Made by a program: the position numbers and the translations under genes
Notes under the pieces: generated by a model
The model's database searches: none
What the model was told of the DNA's origin: nothing
The model's input: the letters and a program-made list of their open reading frames with translations, nothing else
Origin: Lachnospiraceae bacterium
GTDB taxonomy: Bacteria; Bacillota; Clostridia; Lachnospirales; Lachnospiraceae
NCBI GenBank assembly: GCA_024687125.1
Contig: JAILFA010000033.1
Location: forward strand, 1 to 64,000
Direction of reading: 5' to 3'
Length of the DNA: 64,000 nt
In this document: positions 16,926 to 24,947 of the stretch, piece by piece
How positions within the stretch are numbered: position 1 is the first letter of the stretch
Layout of the letters: each line of letters starts with the position of its first letter

Positions 16926-18401
16926 ATGCCGGAAAAAGCGATCTCTCTCTTGTATCTGCTCCCCGCTCTGGGAATTCTGATCCTGCTCATACTTTCCCGC
17001 GGAGAAAAACTCCCGGACGGCGGTGATATGACCGACGGGATCCGCGGATGGTTTACGCGCGGGGGGGCTTTTCTGTACAAAAAGCTGTCGCGGTTTCTGA
17101 ATAAGCGGCGTGATGCGCAGATCCGCATGTATCTGGGGCTGATCGATCCCCGCAGGAATGCCGGCGAATCCGGGATACTGTACTATGCGGACAAAATCGG
17201 CATGACACTGCTCATCGTGTTTGCCGGAAGCATCCTTGCGGCGATGATCTCCTTTTCGGCACGCAGCAGACAGCTGGTGGACGAGCAGGGGCATATCGCC
17301 AGGGGAGATTACGGCAACGGAACCAGGCAGGAGACACTCGTCATGTCGGAGACAGGTTCGGAGGAGGAGAGTGAGATCCGTGTGGAGATCACGGACAGAC
17401 AGTATACGCGTGAAGAAGCGGATGCGCTTGCCAGGGAGGCGGTGAAACAGCTGCCGTTGCTGATCCTGAACGGAAATACTTCTCTGGACGAGGTACGCAG
17501 TGACCTGGATCTGGTAAAGCGTCTCCCCGGGTATCCGTTTTCCGTATCCTGGAATGTCAGCAATTATTCGCTGATCCATTCCGGCGGAAAGCTGCAGAAG
17601 GAGAACATTCCCGAAGAGGGGGCTGTAGTCACGCTGACGGCGCAGCTCACCTATCTGGATGACGAGTGGGATGAAGAGATTCCGATCTGTATCCTGCCGG
17701 AGCTGCTTACGCCGGAAGAAGAGAAGAGGCAGCGGATCAGGGAAGCTCTTGGGCAGGCGGATCAGGCTTCGGTAACGGAGACGTATCTGGCTCTGCCTTC
17801 ACAGATCGATGAGGAACCGTATACATGGAAGGGGAAGATCCGGGATGATGCGCCGATCCTGTTCCTTCTGATCCTCATTACGGCCGCAGCGGTCTTTATC
17901 ATGAAGGACAAGGATCTGGAAAAGAAGGCCAGAGAGCGCGATGAAGCGTTATGTGATGCGTATCCGCAACTGGTGTCCCGTCTGGTGCTTTATCTGGGAG
18001 CGGGGATGACGGTGAGGGGAGTTTTTTACAAATTTGCGCAGGATTATATCGCGCAGAAAAAGAAAGATGGCCGTTTCAGCTTTCTGTATGAGGAGATCTG
18101 CCGCGTTGTCAATGAACTGGAGAGCGGGATCTCCGAACAGACGGCTTATGAGCACTTTGCGCTTCGATGCCGGTCACAGCCGTATACCAGATTATGTACG
18201 CTTCTGACACAGAATCTGCGCAAAGGAAGCAGTGGCCTGCTGGTCCTTCTTCGGGAGGAATCCAGAAAGGCGCTTAACGATCGTATGAGCAGAGCCCGCA
18301 AGCGGGGGGAGGAAGCGGGGACAAAGCTGCTTCTGCCGATGATGCTGATGCTGGTCATCGTCATGGTCATCATCATGATCCCGGCGTATCAGACGTTCTG
18401 A
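16926..18401 (+). CDS. tadC: TadC-like pilus assembly protein with a large extracytoplasmic insertion
   Basis: A 491-residue protein, well above the roughly 300 residues usual for TadC. Membrane segments are predicted at about 5-25, 92-112, 307-327 and 466-487. The C-terminal part (328-465) is a T2SSF domain: AYPQLVSRLVLYLGAGMTVRGVFYKFAQDY and YTRLCTLLTQNLRKGSSGLLVLLREES. Between segments 2 and 3 lies a hydrophilic domain of about 190 residues with YTREEADALAREAVKQLP and SLDEVRSDLDLVKRLPGYPFSVSW, which by topology would face outside. The start at 16926 follows GGAGGTG and lies two bases after the tadB stop. Role as second platform protein is inferred from domain and position; the insertion has no recognised family. 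Confidence 0.85.
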   Translation: MPEKAISLLYLLPALGILILLILSRGEKLPDGGDMTDGIRGWFTRGGAFLYKKLSRFLNKRRDAQIRMYLGLIDPRRNAGESGILYYADKIGMTLLIVFAGSILAAMISFSARSRQLVDEQGHIARGDYGNGTRQETLVMSETGSEEESEIRVEITDRQYTREEADALAREAVKQLPLLILNGNTSLDEVRSDLDLVKRLPGYPFSVSWNVSNYSLIHSGGKLQKENIPEEGAVVTLTAQLTYLDDEWDEEIPICILPELLTPEEEKRQRIREALGQADQASVTETYLALPSQIDEEPYTWKGKIRDDAPILFLLILITAAAVFIMKDKDLEKKARERDEALCDAYPQLVSRLVLYLGAGMTVRGVFYKFAQDYIAQKKKDGRFSFLYEEICRVVNELESGISEQTAYEHFALRCRSQPYTRLCTLLTQNLRKGSSGLLVLLREESRKALNDRMSRARKRGEEAGTKLLLPMMLMLVIVMVIIMIPAYQTF

Positions 18402-18409
18402 CGGTTATT

Positions 18410-18438
18410 GCCGCTGCCTTATCAGCCCAGGGGGCGGC
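18410..18438 (+). other. RNA hairpin between tadC and the pilin gene
   Basis: GCCGC-T-G-CC and GG-G-G-GCGGC pair around an 11-base loop (eight pairs including one wobble, one mismatch). No T-run follows, so it is not a normal terminator. It could be an RNA-stabilising or processing element that sets the pilin transcript level apart from the upstream genes. Confidence 0.4.
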
Positions 18439-18476
18439 GGGTGAGATAACAAATCTTCAGGAAAGGAGGAGAAAAG

Positions 18477-18683
18477 ATGAATCCGTTATTGATGCTTACG
18501 AAGAGAGTGCTGGATCGTGCGCGCGGCTTTCTCAGAAATGAAGATGGTATGGGAACCGTGGAGATCATCCTGATCATCGTGGTCCTGATCGGTCTGGTCA
18601 TTGTCTTCAAAGAACAGATCAGCGGGATCGTGGAAGATGTTTTCCAGACGATCAACGAGGAAAAAGACGCGGTTACGGGGTAA
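18477..18683 (+). CDS. flp: Flp1-type major pilin (type IVb)
   Basis: A 68-residue prepilin. The class III leader is 24 residues, basic, ending in Gly: NEDG then MGTVEIILIIVVLIGLVIVF. Glu is at position +5 of the mature protein, as needed for pilin assembly, and the mature chain is only about 44 residues, typical of Flp. This is the subunit cleaved by the prepilin peptidase and polymerised by CpaF/TadB/TadC. A very strong ribosome site (AGGAAAGGAGG) and the 75-base gap with a hairpin before it fit high expression. Three bases separate it from the next gene. Confidence 0.93.
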   Translation: MNPLLMLTKRVLDRARGFLRNEDGMGTVEIILIIVVLIGLVIVFKEQISGIVEDVFQTINEEKDAVTG

Positions 18684-18686
18684 AAC

Positions 18687-20114
18687 ATGAAAAAAGGGTA
18701 TCTGACGGTTTTTTTGTCACTGACGATCTCCATAATGCTGTCACTGATCCTGGCACTTTTATATGGTGCGCGGGTCGGTGCCATACGGATGAAAACAGAG
18801 TGTGCGACAGACATTTCCATGAATTCGGTTCTGGCAGAATACAACCGCGAACTGTTTGAGCGGTATGACCTGCTTCTGGTGGACTGTTCCTACCAGTCGG
18901 AAACGCCTTCGATCGCCAATGTCGAAGAGCATCTTAAATACTTCATGAACGGAAATCTTGATCAGTCACTGTATGGCAAAGTAACCGGAGCAAGAACCAT
19001 GATCGCGGCGGAATGTGCGAATGCTTCTATTCCCGCATATTCTTTTGCCACAGATGGAGAAGGGGCTGTCTTGAGACGCCAGATCCTGGAGTACATGAAG
19101 GGGGAGCCGATCATGGATGAACTCGCGGAGGCGAGTGCCAATCTGGTGATCCTTTCCAATAATGGATATGATACCCACGACGTGGAAGCGGAGGCTGCAG
19201 AGAACCGGGAAAGACTGGGCAATGTTGAGATCCCGACGCAGATCGACGAGAACGGAGAGGAGTATCAGCCATCGGCGGACAATCCCGCGGATGCGGTGGA
19301 GTCCCAAAAGGGGATCGGTGTTGTTAGTCTGGCAGTCCCGGATCCGTCTGCGGTATCGACGAAAGCAGTGGATCTGTCACCGTTTGCGTCTCATCGGGAT
19401 AACAATCGGGGAACCGGTCTGGATGAGAGCGAAGCGTTAAGCGTGACGGATGTCCTGCTGATCAATCAGTATATGGTCGAAAAGACCGGCTGTTTCACAA
19501 GACCCCGGGAGGAAACGGTGCTGAAATATCAGCTGGAATACCTGATCGGCGGCAAAGAAAACGACTTTGACAATCTCGAGCATTGCGCCAGGATCCTCCT
19601 GTTCTGGCGGGAAGCCTCCAATTTTGCTTATCTGATCAATGATTCTGCCAAAGTGACAGCTGTGGAAGTCCTTGCCGCGGCAACGGCGGCGCTTCTGATG
19701 TCACCCGGCCTGTATGAACCGCTGAAGTGGAGCGTGCTTTTTGCGTGGTCTTTTGCCGAAAGCATCTCCGATATGCGGATCCTCTACTCCGGCGGCAGGG
19801 TACCGCTTATCAAGACAAGGGAGACCTGGCGGCTTTCCCTGGAGCACCTGCCGTTCTTTCGTGAGCATCTGGGGGAAGACGGGGGTTCGGGGCTGACCTA
19901 CGAGGATTATCTGCGGATGCTTCTCCTTTTGGGGGATACGGAGAAAAAGACGATGCGGATGGCGGATCTGATGGAGATGGATATCCGGCAGACACCCGGA
20001 AACGGTCATTTCAGGCTGGACTGGTGTCTGGATGTATTTGAAGCGCAGCTGACGGTAAACAGCAGGATGGGAGTCTCTGTGGATATGGTGCGGACATACG
20101 GCTATGAGAAATAA
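18687..20114 (+). CDS. Tad-locus pseudopilin-like membrane protein (DUF5702-like)
   Basis: A 475-residue protein with one N-terminal membrane segment (KKGYLTVFLSLTISIMLSLILALLYGA). The start resembles a class III leader, with Gly4 before YLTVF, but lacks Glu at +5. The rest is extracytoplasmic: a helical region around residues 30-110, an acidic loop near 165-215, and an all-helical C-terminal half (LEYLIGGKENDFDNLEHCARILLFWREASNFAYL). Proteins with this start and length are regular members of Clostridia tad loci and, from memory, match the DUF5702 family. Probably a minor pilin-like or assembly component. Overlaps the next gene by 11 bases. Confidence 0.75.
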   Translation: MKKGYLTVFLSLTISIMLSLILALLYGARVGAIRMKTECATDISMNSVLAEYNRELFERYDLLLVDCSYQSETPSIANVEEHLKYFMNGNLDQSLYGKVTGARTMIAAECANASIPAYSFATDGEGAVLRRQILEYMKGEPIMDELAEASANLVILSNNGYDTHDVEAEAAENRERLGNVEIPTQIDENGEEYQPSADNPADAVESQKGIGVVSLAVPDPSAVSTKAVDLSPFASHRDNNRGTGLDESEALSVTDVLLINQYMVEKTGCFTRPREETVLKYQLEYLIGGKENDFDNLEHCARILLFWREASNFAYLINDSAKVTAVEVLAAATAALLMSPGLYEPLKWSVLFAWSFAESISDMRILYSGGRVPLIKTRETWRLSLEHLPFFREHLGEDGGSGLTYEDYLRMLLLLGDTEKKTMRMADLMEMDIRQTPGNGHFRLDWCLDVFEAQLTVNSRMGVSVDMVRTYGYEK

Positions 20115-21078
20115 ACCGACGCGGAAACGGACACAGAAGGGGATGTCTTTCGTGCAATGGATCGAACACAGAATAATGCCGCTCCGGGCAGTCAGACGGA
20201 CCAGGCCGGGAAGGGCATCCCCCTGTGCGGCCGGATTTTCAGGATCGGTAACGGTGGAGGCATCGATCGCACTGCCGCTGTATCTGTTCTTTTTTGTCAA
20301 TATCCTGACAGCATTCAATATCCTCAGGATGCAGTGTGACATGACTGCGGCACTCCATCAGACCGGGAATCATATAGCCTTTCACGCATTCGATATGAAG
20401 TACGCGGATGATGTGGTCGATTATCTGACAGGGACGACAGCCGGGGAAGAATCGGGGAGTGTGCTGGCTGACGTGGGTACCGCGATCTATTCCGTAGCTT
20501 ATGCGGAGGATCAGATCAGGAAATATCTCGGAGAGGAGTATCTGGAACACAGCTGTATCCGCGGCGGCTCCGGTGGGATCAGTCTGCTGCAGTCCCAGAT
20601 CATGGTCCGGGCGGATGAGATCGATCTGGTGGCATCGTATGATGTGAAACCGTTCTTTCCCGGGATCATCGGCTTTTTTCCATATCCTACGCAGGCCCGG
20701 TATTTCGGACATGCCTGGACCGGATATGAACCGGGAGGCGCCACGGGATCGCCTGAAACAAAAGATGATCCGATCGTTTACATCACGGAGACCGGGACCG
20801 TCTATCACCGCAATCTGAACTGCCGGCATCTGAAGCATGCCGTAAGATCCGTGACACCGGCTGAGGCACACGGGGCGTCCAACAGCAGCGGGGAATCCTA
20901 CACTTCCTGTGAGATCTGCGGAGGATATACCAATGCCCGGGGAATGGTCTACATTTCCGAAGGAGGTGACCGGATCCACAGTACGGTGAATTGTCCGGGG
21001 CTGAAACGGACAATCTATTATATCCACCTGTCGGAAGTGGGCGGCAGACCGCCCTGCTCGGTCTGCGGAGGAGGATGA
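20104..21078 (+). CDS. TadE-like pseudopilin with two C-terminal cysteine modules
   Basis: A 324-residue protein. Residues 1-47 are a long basic leader; the probable cleavage site is Gly47 before SVTVEASIALPLY, with Glu at +5 as in TadE/TadF pseudopilins. Residues 78-220 are a normal pseudopilin-like extracytoplasmic part. Residues about 225-324 contain two copies of one module: VYITETGTVYHRNLNCRHLK ... CEICGG and VYISEGGDRIHSTVNCPGLK ... CSVCGGG. Each has His, Cys and a CxxC pair, so each could bind a metal or form disulfides. Similar YHxxxCxxL ... CxxC modules occur in other secreted Firmicutes proteins. The start at 20104 overlaps the upstream stop; there is no good Shine-Dalgarno, so a start at 20143 is possible. 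Confidence 0.8.
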   Translation: MRNKPTRKRTQKGMSFVQWIEHRIMPLRAVRRTRPGRASPCAAGFSGSVTVEASIALPLYLFFFVNILTAFNILRMQCDMTAALHQTGNHIAFHAFDMKYADDVVDYLTGTTAGEESGSVLADVGTAIYSVAYAEDQIRKYLGEEYLEHSCIRGGSGGISLLQSQIMVRADEIDLVASYDVKPFFPGIIGFFPYPTQARYFGHAWTGYEPGGATGSPETKDDPIVYITETGTVYHRNLNCRHLKHAVRSVTPAEAHGASNSSGESYTSCEICGGYTNARGMVYISEGGDRIHSTVNCPGLKRTIYYIHLSEVGGRPPCSVCGGG

Positions 21079-21515
21079 TGGACAGAGAGATGATGACGGA
21101 GCTTCTGGGATTCGGCGTTCTGTTTCTGGCGTCTGTTCAGGACATACGGAAAAGAGAGATCCCGGTCATGGTATTTGCCGCTGCGGCGGTCACAGGCACA
21201 CTCTCCGTCCTGCTTACGATGACGGACGAGCTGCAGAGTGCCGCGCTTTCGATTATTCCGGGAATTCTGCTGCTGGCAGCGGCGTTTCTATCACGTGAAG
21301 GGATCGGGTATGGCGACGGCCTGCTGGTCCTCCTCCTGGGGCCGGTATATGGGTGGATGCGTCTGTCTGCCGGGATCTGCGTGGCGTTTCTTCTGACAGC
21401 GCTTGTCTGTGTTGTTTTGCTGGTATTAAGGCGTGTTCACAGGAGCAGCAGACTGCCGTTCGTGCCGTTTCTGACTGCTGCAATGGGGGTGATACATTTT
21501 GTTTATTCCGGGTAA
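21078..21515 (+). CDS. Second prepilin peptidase (A24 family)
   Basis: A 145-residue membrane protein with the two aspartate motifs of prepilin peptidases: VQDIRKREIP (the IP and Arg/Lys context is typical) and REGIGYGDGLLV (GxGxGD). Five to six hydrophobic helices, no methylase domain. This is a second, divergent peptidase in the same operon as the one at 13515. ATG codons at 21075 and 21078 both overlap the upstream stop, with GGAGGAGG immediately before; 21078 is chosen. Probably cleaves a subset of the pilin-like proteins; which ones cannot be told. The last 17 bases overlap the next gene. Confidence 0.8.
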   Translation: MDREMMTELLGFGVLFLASVQDIRKREIPVMVFAAAAVTGTLSVLLTMTDELQSAALSIIPGILLLAAAFLSREGIGYGDGLLVLLLGPVYGWMRLSAGICVAFLLTALVCVVLLVLRRVHRSSRLPFVPFLTAAMGVIHFVYSG

Positions 21516-22014
21516 AAAGTACGGGTGCGGACCCTCTGCCGCCGGAAAGTTTAAGAAGGCGTATTTTACGGTGGAGATGTCGCTTGTGTTTCCGATCGTC
21601 CTGTTCATTATGGTGCTGCTGATCCATTTTGCGTTCTTTCTGTACGGGCGGTGTCTTCTTTCGCAGGATACCTATCTGCTGGCTTTCCGGGCGTCGATCG
21701 TGAATGAGGAGGAGCTGGGGACGGATCGGGCCTCCTATGTACAGGAGATCGCGGAGGCACAGTTCGGTGAAAAGTATCTGGGAAATTATCGTCCCCGGGC
21801 AGAGGCGGCTGTTGACGGAGATCAGGTGCGCGTGGAATCCGAGAGCGAAGGGACACACCGCACCATGAGCGGATCTTCGCTGATGCCGCGCGGTTCGTGG
21901 ACCTATATGACAGCGGCCCGCGCGGAGATCATTGACCCCGCAGGAAGGATCCGCAGGATCGACCGGATGGCGGATGTGGCCAAGGGCATCTACGAGAGCG
22001 TAAAGCAGAAGTGA
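21499..22014 (+). CDS. TadE/TadF-like pseudopilin
   Basis: A 171-residue protein with a class III-like leader: KFKKA then YFTVEMSLVFPIVLFIMVLLIHFAFFLYG. Glu is at +5 but the residue before the cut would be Ala21 instead of Gly. One membrane helix, then an extracytoplasmic domain of about 120 residues. This is the usual build of minor pilins (TadE/TadF) that prime Tad pilus assembly. The TTG start at 21499 is preceded by GGGGGTGA and overlaps the peptidase gene by 17 bases. There is no in-frame ATG before the leader. Confidence 0.82.
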   Translation: MFIPGKKYGCGPSAAGKFKKAYFTVEMSLVFPIVLFIMVLLIHFAFFLYGRCLLSQDTYLLAFRASIVNEEELGTDRASYVQEIAEAQFGEKYLGNYRPRAEAAVDGDQVRVESESEGTHRTMSGSSLMPRGSWTYMTAARAEIIDPAGRIRRIDRMADVAKGIYESVKQK

Positions 22015-22029
22015 TGGGAGGATCAGCGG

Positions 22030-23451
22030 ATGGAAATGCGTTTTGACAGAGATGTGAGACATAACTACATGGTGCTCTGCGGGATTACCTGCGGGGAAGA
22101 CTACCGGCTCCGCATGGTGTCGGAGAATCATCCCGCGGGCCTTCTGCGGTGCAGTCTGCGAAATATCAACGGCGAAAGCTATCTGTATTATGAGATCGAT
22201 TCAAAGCAGCCGATGAGGAATCGGTATGCGGACAAGGGACTGCATATCGGAGAGGTTCGACGGCTTTTGCGAGGTATTCTGCAGCTGGCGGACACGCTTG
22301 AGGATTACCTGCTGGACATGGATCACATCCTTTTTTCCGCGGACTGTGTCTATGCAGATATGCGTACGGAGGAGTTTCTCTTTGTGTACTGTCCGTCCTC
22401 CGAGGAAGATGTGACTTCTGTCAGCGGCTTCTGCGCTTTTTCGGAAGCGCTGCTTTCGTATGTCGATCCGGAGGATGAAAAAGCGGCGCGGGTTGTCTAT
22501 ACGCTGTGTGCTCTGGCGTCGGAGCATGGAATGAGGGTCACGGACATGGTGCGGGCTGCGCTGGAGGAAGACGATGAGCAGGATACGGATCCGGCAGGGG
22601 AAGACAGATCCGGCGTCATGGAAAATATGGGAACTGTGCCGACAGGCGAACTCCCGACGGACAGAGGGGGCTGCATCCGTAATACCGGGAGTCCCGTTCC
22701 GTACAGCATGCCTTCAGGGAACGGGGAGGATAAGCCGTTTGACGGATGGGGAGAAGATGATGAGGAAAAGCGGGAGAAAAAAGGGATCGCGGGTCTTGTA
22801 TGGGCTGTTCTGTTCATGCTGGTTCTGATCGGCAATCTGGTGATCCGGCAGCGTTTTTATCTGAATGCGCAGGAGAATTATCTTTCACTCGCGACCGCGG
22901 GAGTAAGTATCGCGATGACGGCACTGTCGCTGATCCTGTGGTTCAGAGGCAGAGGTGAAAAGAAAAAGGAAGATACCGAAAGAGAACCGTCTGAATCCGG
23001 AAACGGCTGGATGAGCGCTGGCATCGAGGAAGCGGAACAGGTCGGAATCCCCGGATCTGAGAGGAGGCAGCAGATCTCCTTCAGGCAGCAGAGTGCGGAT
23101 GACGAAGAGGCTTCCGAGGAGACCACGGTCCTCACGGATCTGGAGGACGAAAGATGCAGCAGGCTCTACGGGCGGGGAGGGGAAAAGACGATCAACATCT
23201 CTCTGGCCCAGCTTCCGCTTACGGTCGGAAAGCTTTCGGGCTGTGCGGATTATGTGATCCGTGATCCTTCCGTCAGCAGGATGCATACGCGTTTTTTCGG
23301 TGACGGCACAGGGAAAGCGACGCAGATGAAGGATCTGAATTCGACCAACGGAACCTTCCTGAACGGAAGACGTCTGGCCCCCAATGAGACCGTTTCCATC
23401 CGCTCCGGTGATGAGATCGGTATCGGCAGATTTGTGTTTGAACTGCGATAA
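22030..23451 (+). CDS. Membrane protein with C-terminal FHA domain (DUF6382-FHA type)
   Basis: A 473-residue protein. Residues 1-180 are a cytoplasmic N-terminal domain (DRDVRHNYMVLCGI ... LLRGILQLADTLEDYLLDMDHILF) found in Clostridia tad loci (DUF6382, from memory). A charged linker follows, then two membrane segments at about 256-275 and 287-307. The C-terminal 90 residues are an FHA fold with VGKLSGCADYVIRDPSVSRMHTRF and DLNSTNGTFLNG, the Ser-x-x-His and Asn-Gly-Thr sites that bind phosphothreonine. It probably links the pilus machine to Ser/Thr kinase signalling. No kinase gene is in the window. Last gene of the Tad operon, 15 bases after the TadE-like gene. No clear hairpin terminator follows. 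Confidence 0.8.
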   Translation: MEMRFDRDVRHNYMVLCGITCGEDYRLRMVSENHPAGLLRCSLRNINGESYLYYEIDSKQPMRNRYADKGLHIGEVRRLLRGILQLADTLEDYLLDMDHILFSADCVYADMRTEEFLFVYCPSSEEDVTSVSGFCAFSEALLSYVDPEDEKAARVVYTLCALASEHGMRVTDMVRAALEEDDEQDTDPAGEDRSGVMENMGTVPTGELPTDRGGCIRNTGSPVPYSMPSGNGEDKPFDGWGEDDEEKREKKGIAGLVWAVLFMLVLIGNLVIRQRFYLNAQENYLSLATAGVSIAMTALSLILWFRGRGEKKKEDTEREPSESGNGWMSAGIEEAEQVGIPGSERRQQISFRQQSADDEEASEETTVLTDLEDERCSRLYGRGGEKTINISLAQLPLTVGKLSGCADYVIRDPSVSRMHTRFFGDGTGKATQMKDLNSTNGTFLNGRRLAPNETVSIRSGDEIGIGRFVFELR

Positions 23452-23478
23452 CGGCTGTACCGGAGATCAAATACCCCC

Positions 23479-23507
23479 TTGCGCCCTTTCCTCAGCCGTG
23501 CTACGAT
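23479..23507 (+). promoter_or_regulatory. Putative promoter for the coiled-coil protein
   Basis: TTGCGC (23479-23484), 17-base spacer, TACGAT (23502-23507). The -10 area ACGATAA also resembles part of a sigma-28 box (GCCGATAA), but no TAAA stands at the required distance. Confidence 0.4.
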
Positions 23508-23548
23508 AAGGGTGGATTATTGGCCTTATCAGGAAGGGGGTGTTCCCT

Positions 23549-24388
23549 ATGGCAAATACAAATCCGATCCTTGGCGCGAACGCCGCACTGCAGAACCGCC
23601 CGAATATTCAGGAGCTTGCGCAGCCGGTCCGGGCACAGAGAGCCGGACAGGAAAAGCCGGCCGCGGAGAAGCCTGCTGTCGAACAGCGCACCGCGGAGGA
23701 CAGCACCAAAAAGCTCGACCATGTGATCGCGGTCTCCAAGGACGGCGATACGCTGCAGGCCAGTGATGAGGCGGTACGTGAACTCAATGAGGAAGAAAAA
23801 GACGGCCGTATGATCGAGGATCCCGCGAATAAGGAGGTCCAGGATAAAGACCGCGATAAGACCCGGCAGGAGCTGCTTGCCCAGGAGCTCGAGCGGAGCG
23901 CCGAGATCCGCGAGGCGATGATGGAAGCCGCACAGGAGGAAGCAGCCGAAAGACGGGAAGAGGCGCTTTCCGAAGAGCCTAACGCCGTGCTCGCCGAGGA
24001 CAAGGCGACCAATGAGGCAAGGGGACAGATCAGCTCCTTCACCGGATACTCGGATGCGGAGCTGGAGCGGATGTATCTGCAGGGAGATATCTCCAAGTTT
24101 GATTATGACAAGGAGATGGAAACCCGCGAAGTCAAGGAGGAGGCACGCAAGGAGCAGCTGACCGACTTTTCGCTGGATAACACGAAGAACGCCGCAGAGC
24201 TGGAGCGCTCGGAGAGACAGGGAGAAGAGATCGAAAGGGCGTTTTCCGACAGGGCAAATGAGCGTCTTGACGTGGAGAACCGTACGCAGATCCTGCTGGC
24301 CATGCAGAATGCAAATGCACAGAGTGCCACGACCACGGATGACGATGTCAATCGCGCGATCCCGCTTACAAACTTTTCACTCAGCTGA
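23549..24388 (+). CDS. Coiled-coil protein of unknown function
   Basis: A 279-residue, very hydrophilic protein without signal peptide or membrane segment. Residues 1-60 are Ala/Gln/Pro-rich and disordered-looking (MANTNPILGANAALQNRPNIQ). Residues about 75-160 and 200-265 are Glu/Arg/Lys-rich heptad-like helices (AEIREAMMEAAQEEAAERREEAL). Between them lies a conserved-looking patch SSFTGYSDAELERMYLQGDISKFDYDKEME. The C-terminus is IPLTNFSLS. No family is recognised. The ATG at 23549 is used because AGGAAGGGGG precedes it. It stands alone between the Tad operon and a terminator. Composition resembles flagellar accessory proteins such as the 992-residue protein, which is only a weak hint. Confidence 0.7.
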   Translation: MANTNPILGANAALQNRPNIQELAQPVRAQRAGQEKPAAEKPAVEQRTAEDSTKKLDHVIAVSKDGDTLQASDEAVRELNEEEKDGRMIEDPANKEVQDKDRDKTRQELLAQELERSAEIREAMMEAAQEEAAERREEALSEEPNAVLAEDKATNEARGQISSFTGYSDAELERMYLQGDISKFDYDKEMETREVKEEARKEQLTDFSLDNTKNAAELERSERQGEEIERAFSDRANERLDVENRTQILLAMQNANAQSATTTDDDVNRAIPLTNFSLS

Positions 24389-24416
24389 TCTCTGCCTGAG
24401 AATTCAGACGAAGAAC

Positions 24417-24947
24417 TTACGTATACAGACTCTTCCCCGCCGCATCGATCACAACGATGGCGGGGAAGTTTTTTATCGTCAGTTTTCTGACGGCCTCGGT
24501 TCCGAGATCTTCCCAGGCGATGACCTCAGACTGCGTGATGGCCTTGGAGAGCAGAGCACCGGCACCGCCGATGGCGGCAAAGTACACGGCACCGTTACGG
24601 ATCATGGCGTTCACAACATCCTCGGAGCGTCTGCCTTTTCCGATCATTCCCTTCAGCCCCAGATCGAGCAGCTGCGGTGTATAGCGATCCATACGGGTGG
24701 CGGTCGTAGGCCCGGCTGAGCCGATCACCTGCCCAGGTCTTGCGGGCGAGGGTCCCAGATAGTAGATTGTCTGGTTTTCCAGGGGGAAAGGAAGGGGTTC
24801 TCCCTTTGCCAGCAGTTCCGACATCCTTTTGTGAGCCGCGTCCCGTGCGGTATACAGCGTTCCGGAAAGCAGAACCTCATCACCGGCATGGAGCGCCAGG
24901 ATTTCCTCCTGTGACGCGAACGGGATCTGTATCATCTTCTCATTCAT
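24417..24947 (-). CDS. Class I fumarate hydratase (or tartrate dehydratase) beta subunit
   Basis: A 176-residue protein matching the C-terminal domain of class I fumarases (FumB C-terminal / TtdB). Visible motifs: GDEVLLSGTLYTARDAAHKR, PSPARPGQVIGSAGPTTATRMD, GLKGMIGKGRRSEDV, and AAIGGAGALLSKAI with VIAWEDLGTEAVRKLTIKNFP. With the alpha subunit it forms an oxygen-sensitive 4Fe-4S enzyme that interconverts fumarate and L-malate. L-tartrate cannot be ruled out because the families share these motifs. The ATG at 24947 overlaps the alpha stop by 4 bases (coupled). It is the last gene of a four-gene minus-strand operon. Its 3' end carries the plus-strand terminator at 24432-24474. Confidence 0.92.
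   Translation of the reverse strand: MNEKMIQIPFASQEEILALHAGDEVLLSGTLYTARDAAHKRMSELLAKGEPLPFPLENQTIYYLGPSPARPGQVIGSAGPTTATRMDRYTPQLLDLGLKGMIGKGRRSEDVVNAMIRNGAVYFAAIGGAGALLSKAITQSEVIAWEDLGTEAVRKLTIKNFPAIVVIDAAGKSLYT
24432..24474 (+). terminator. Intrinsic terminator inside the convergent fumarase gene
   Basis: CTTCCCCGCC and GGCGGGGAAG form a perfect 10-base-pair stem with a 17-base loop, followed by six T on the plus strand. It lies within the last 20 codons of the minus-strand fumarase beta gene. Confidence 0.8.
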
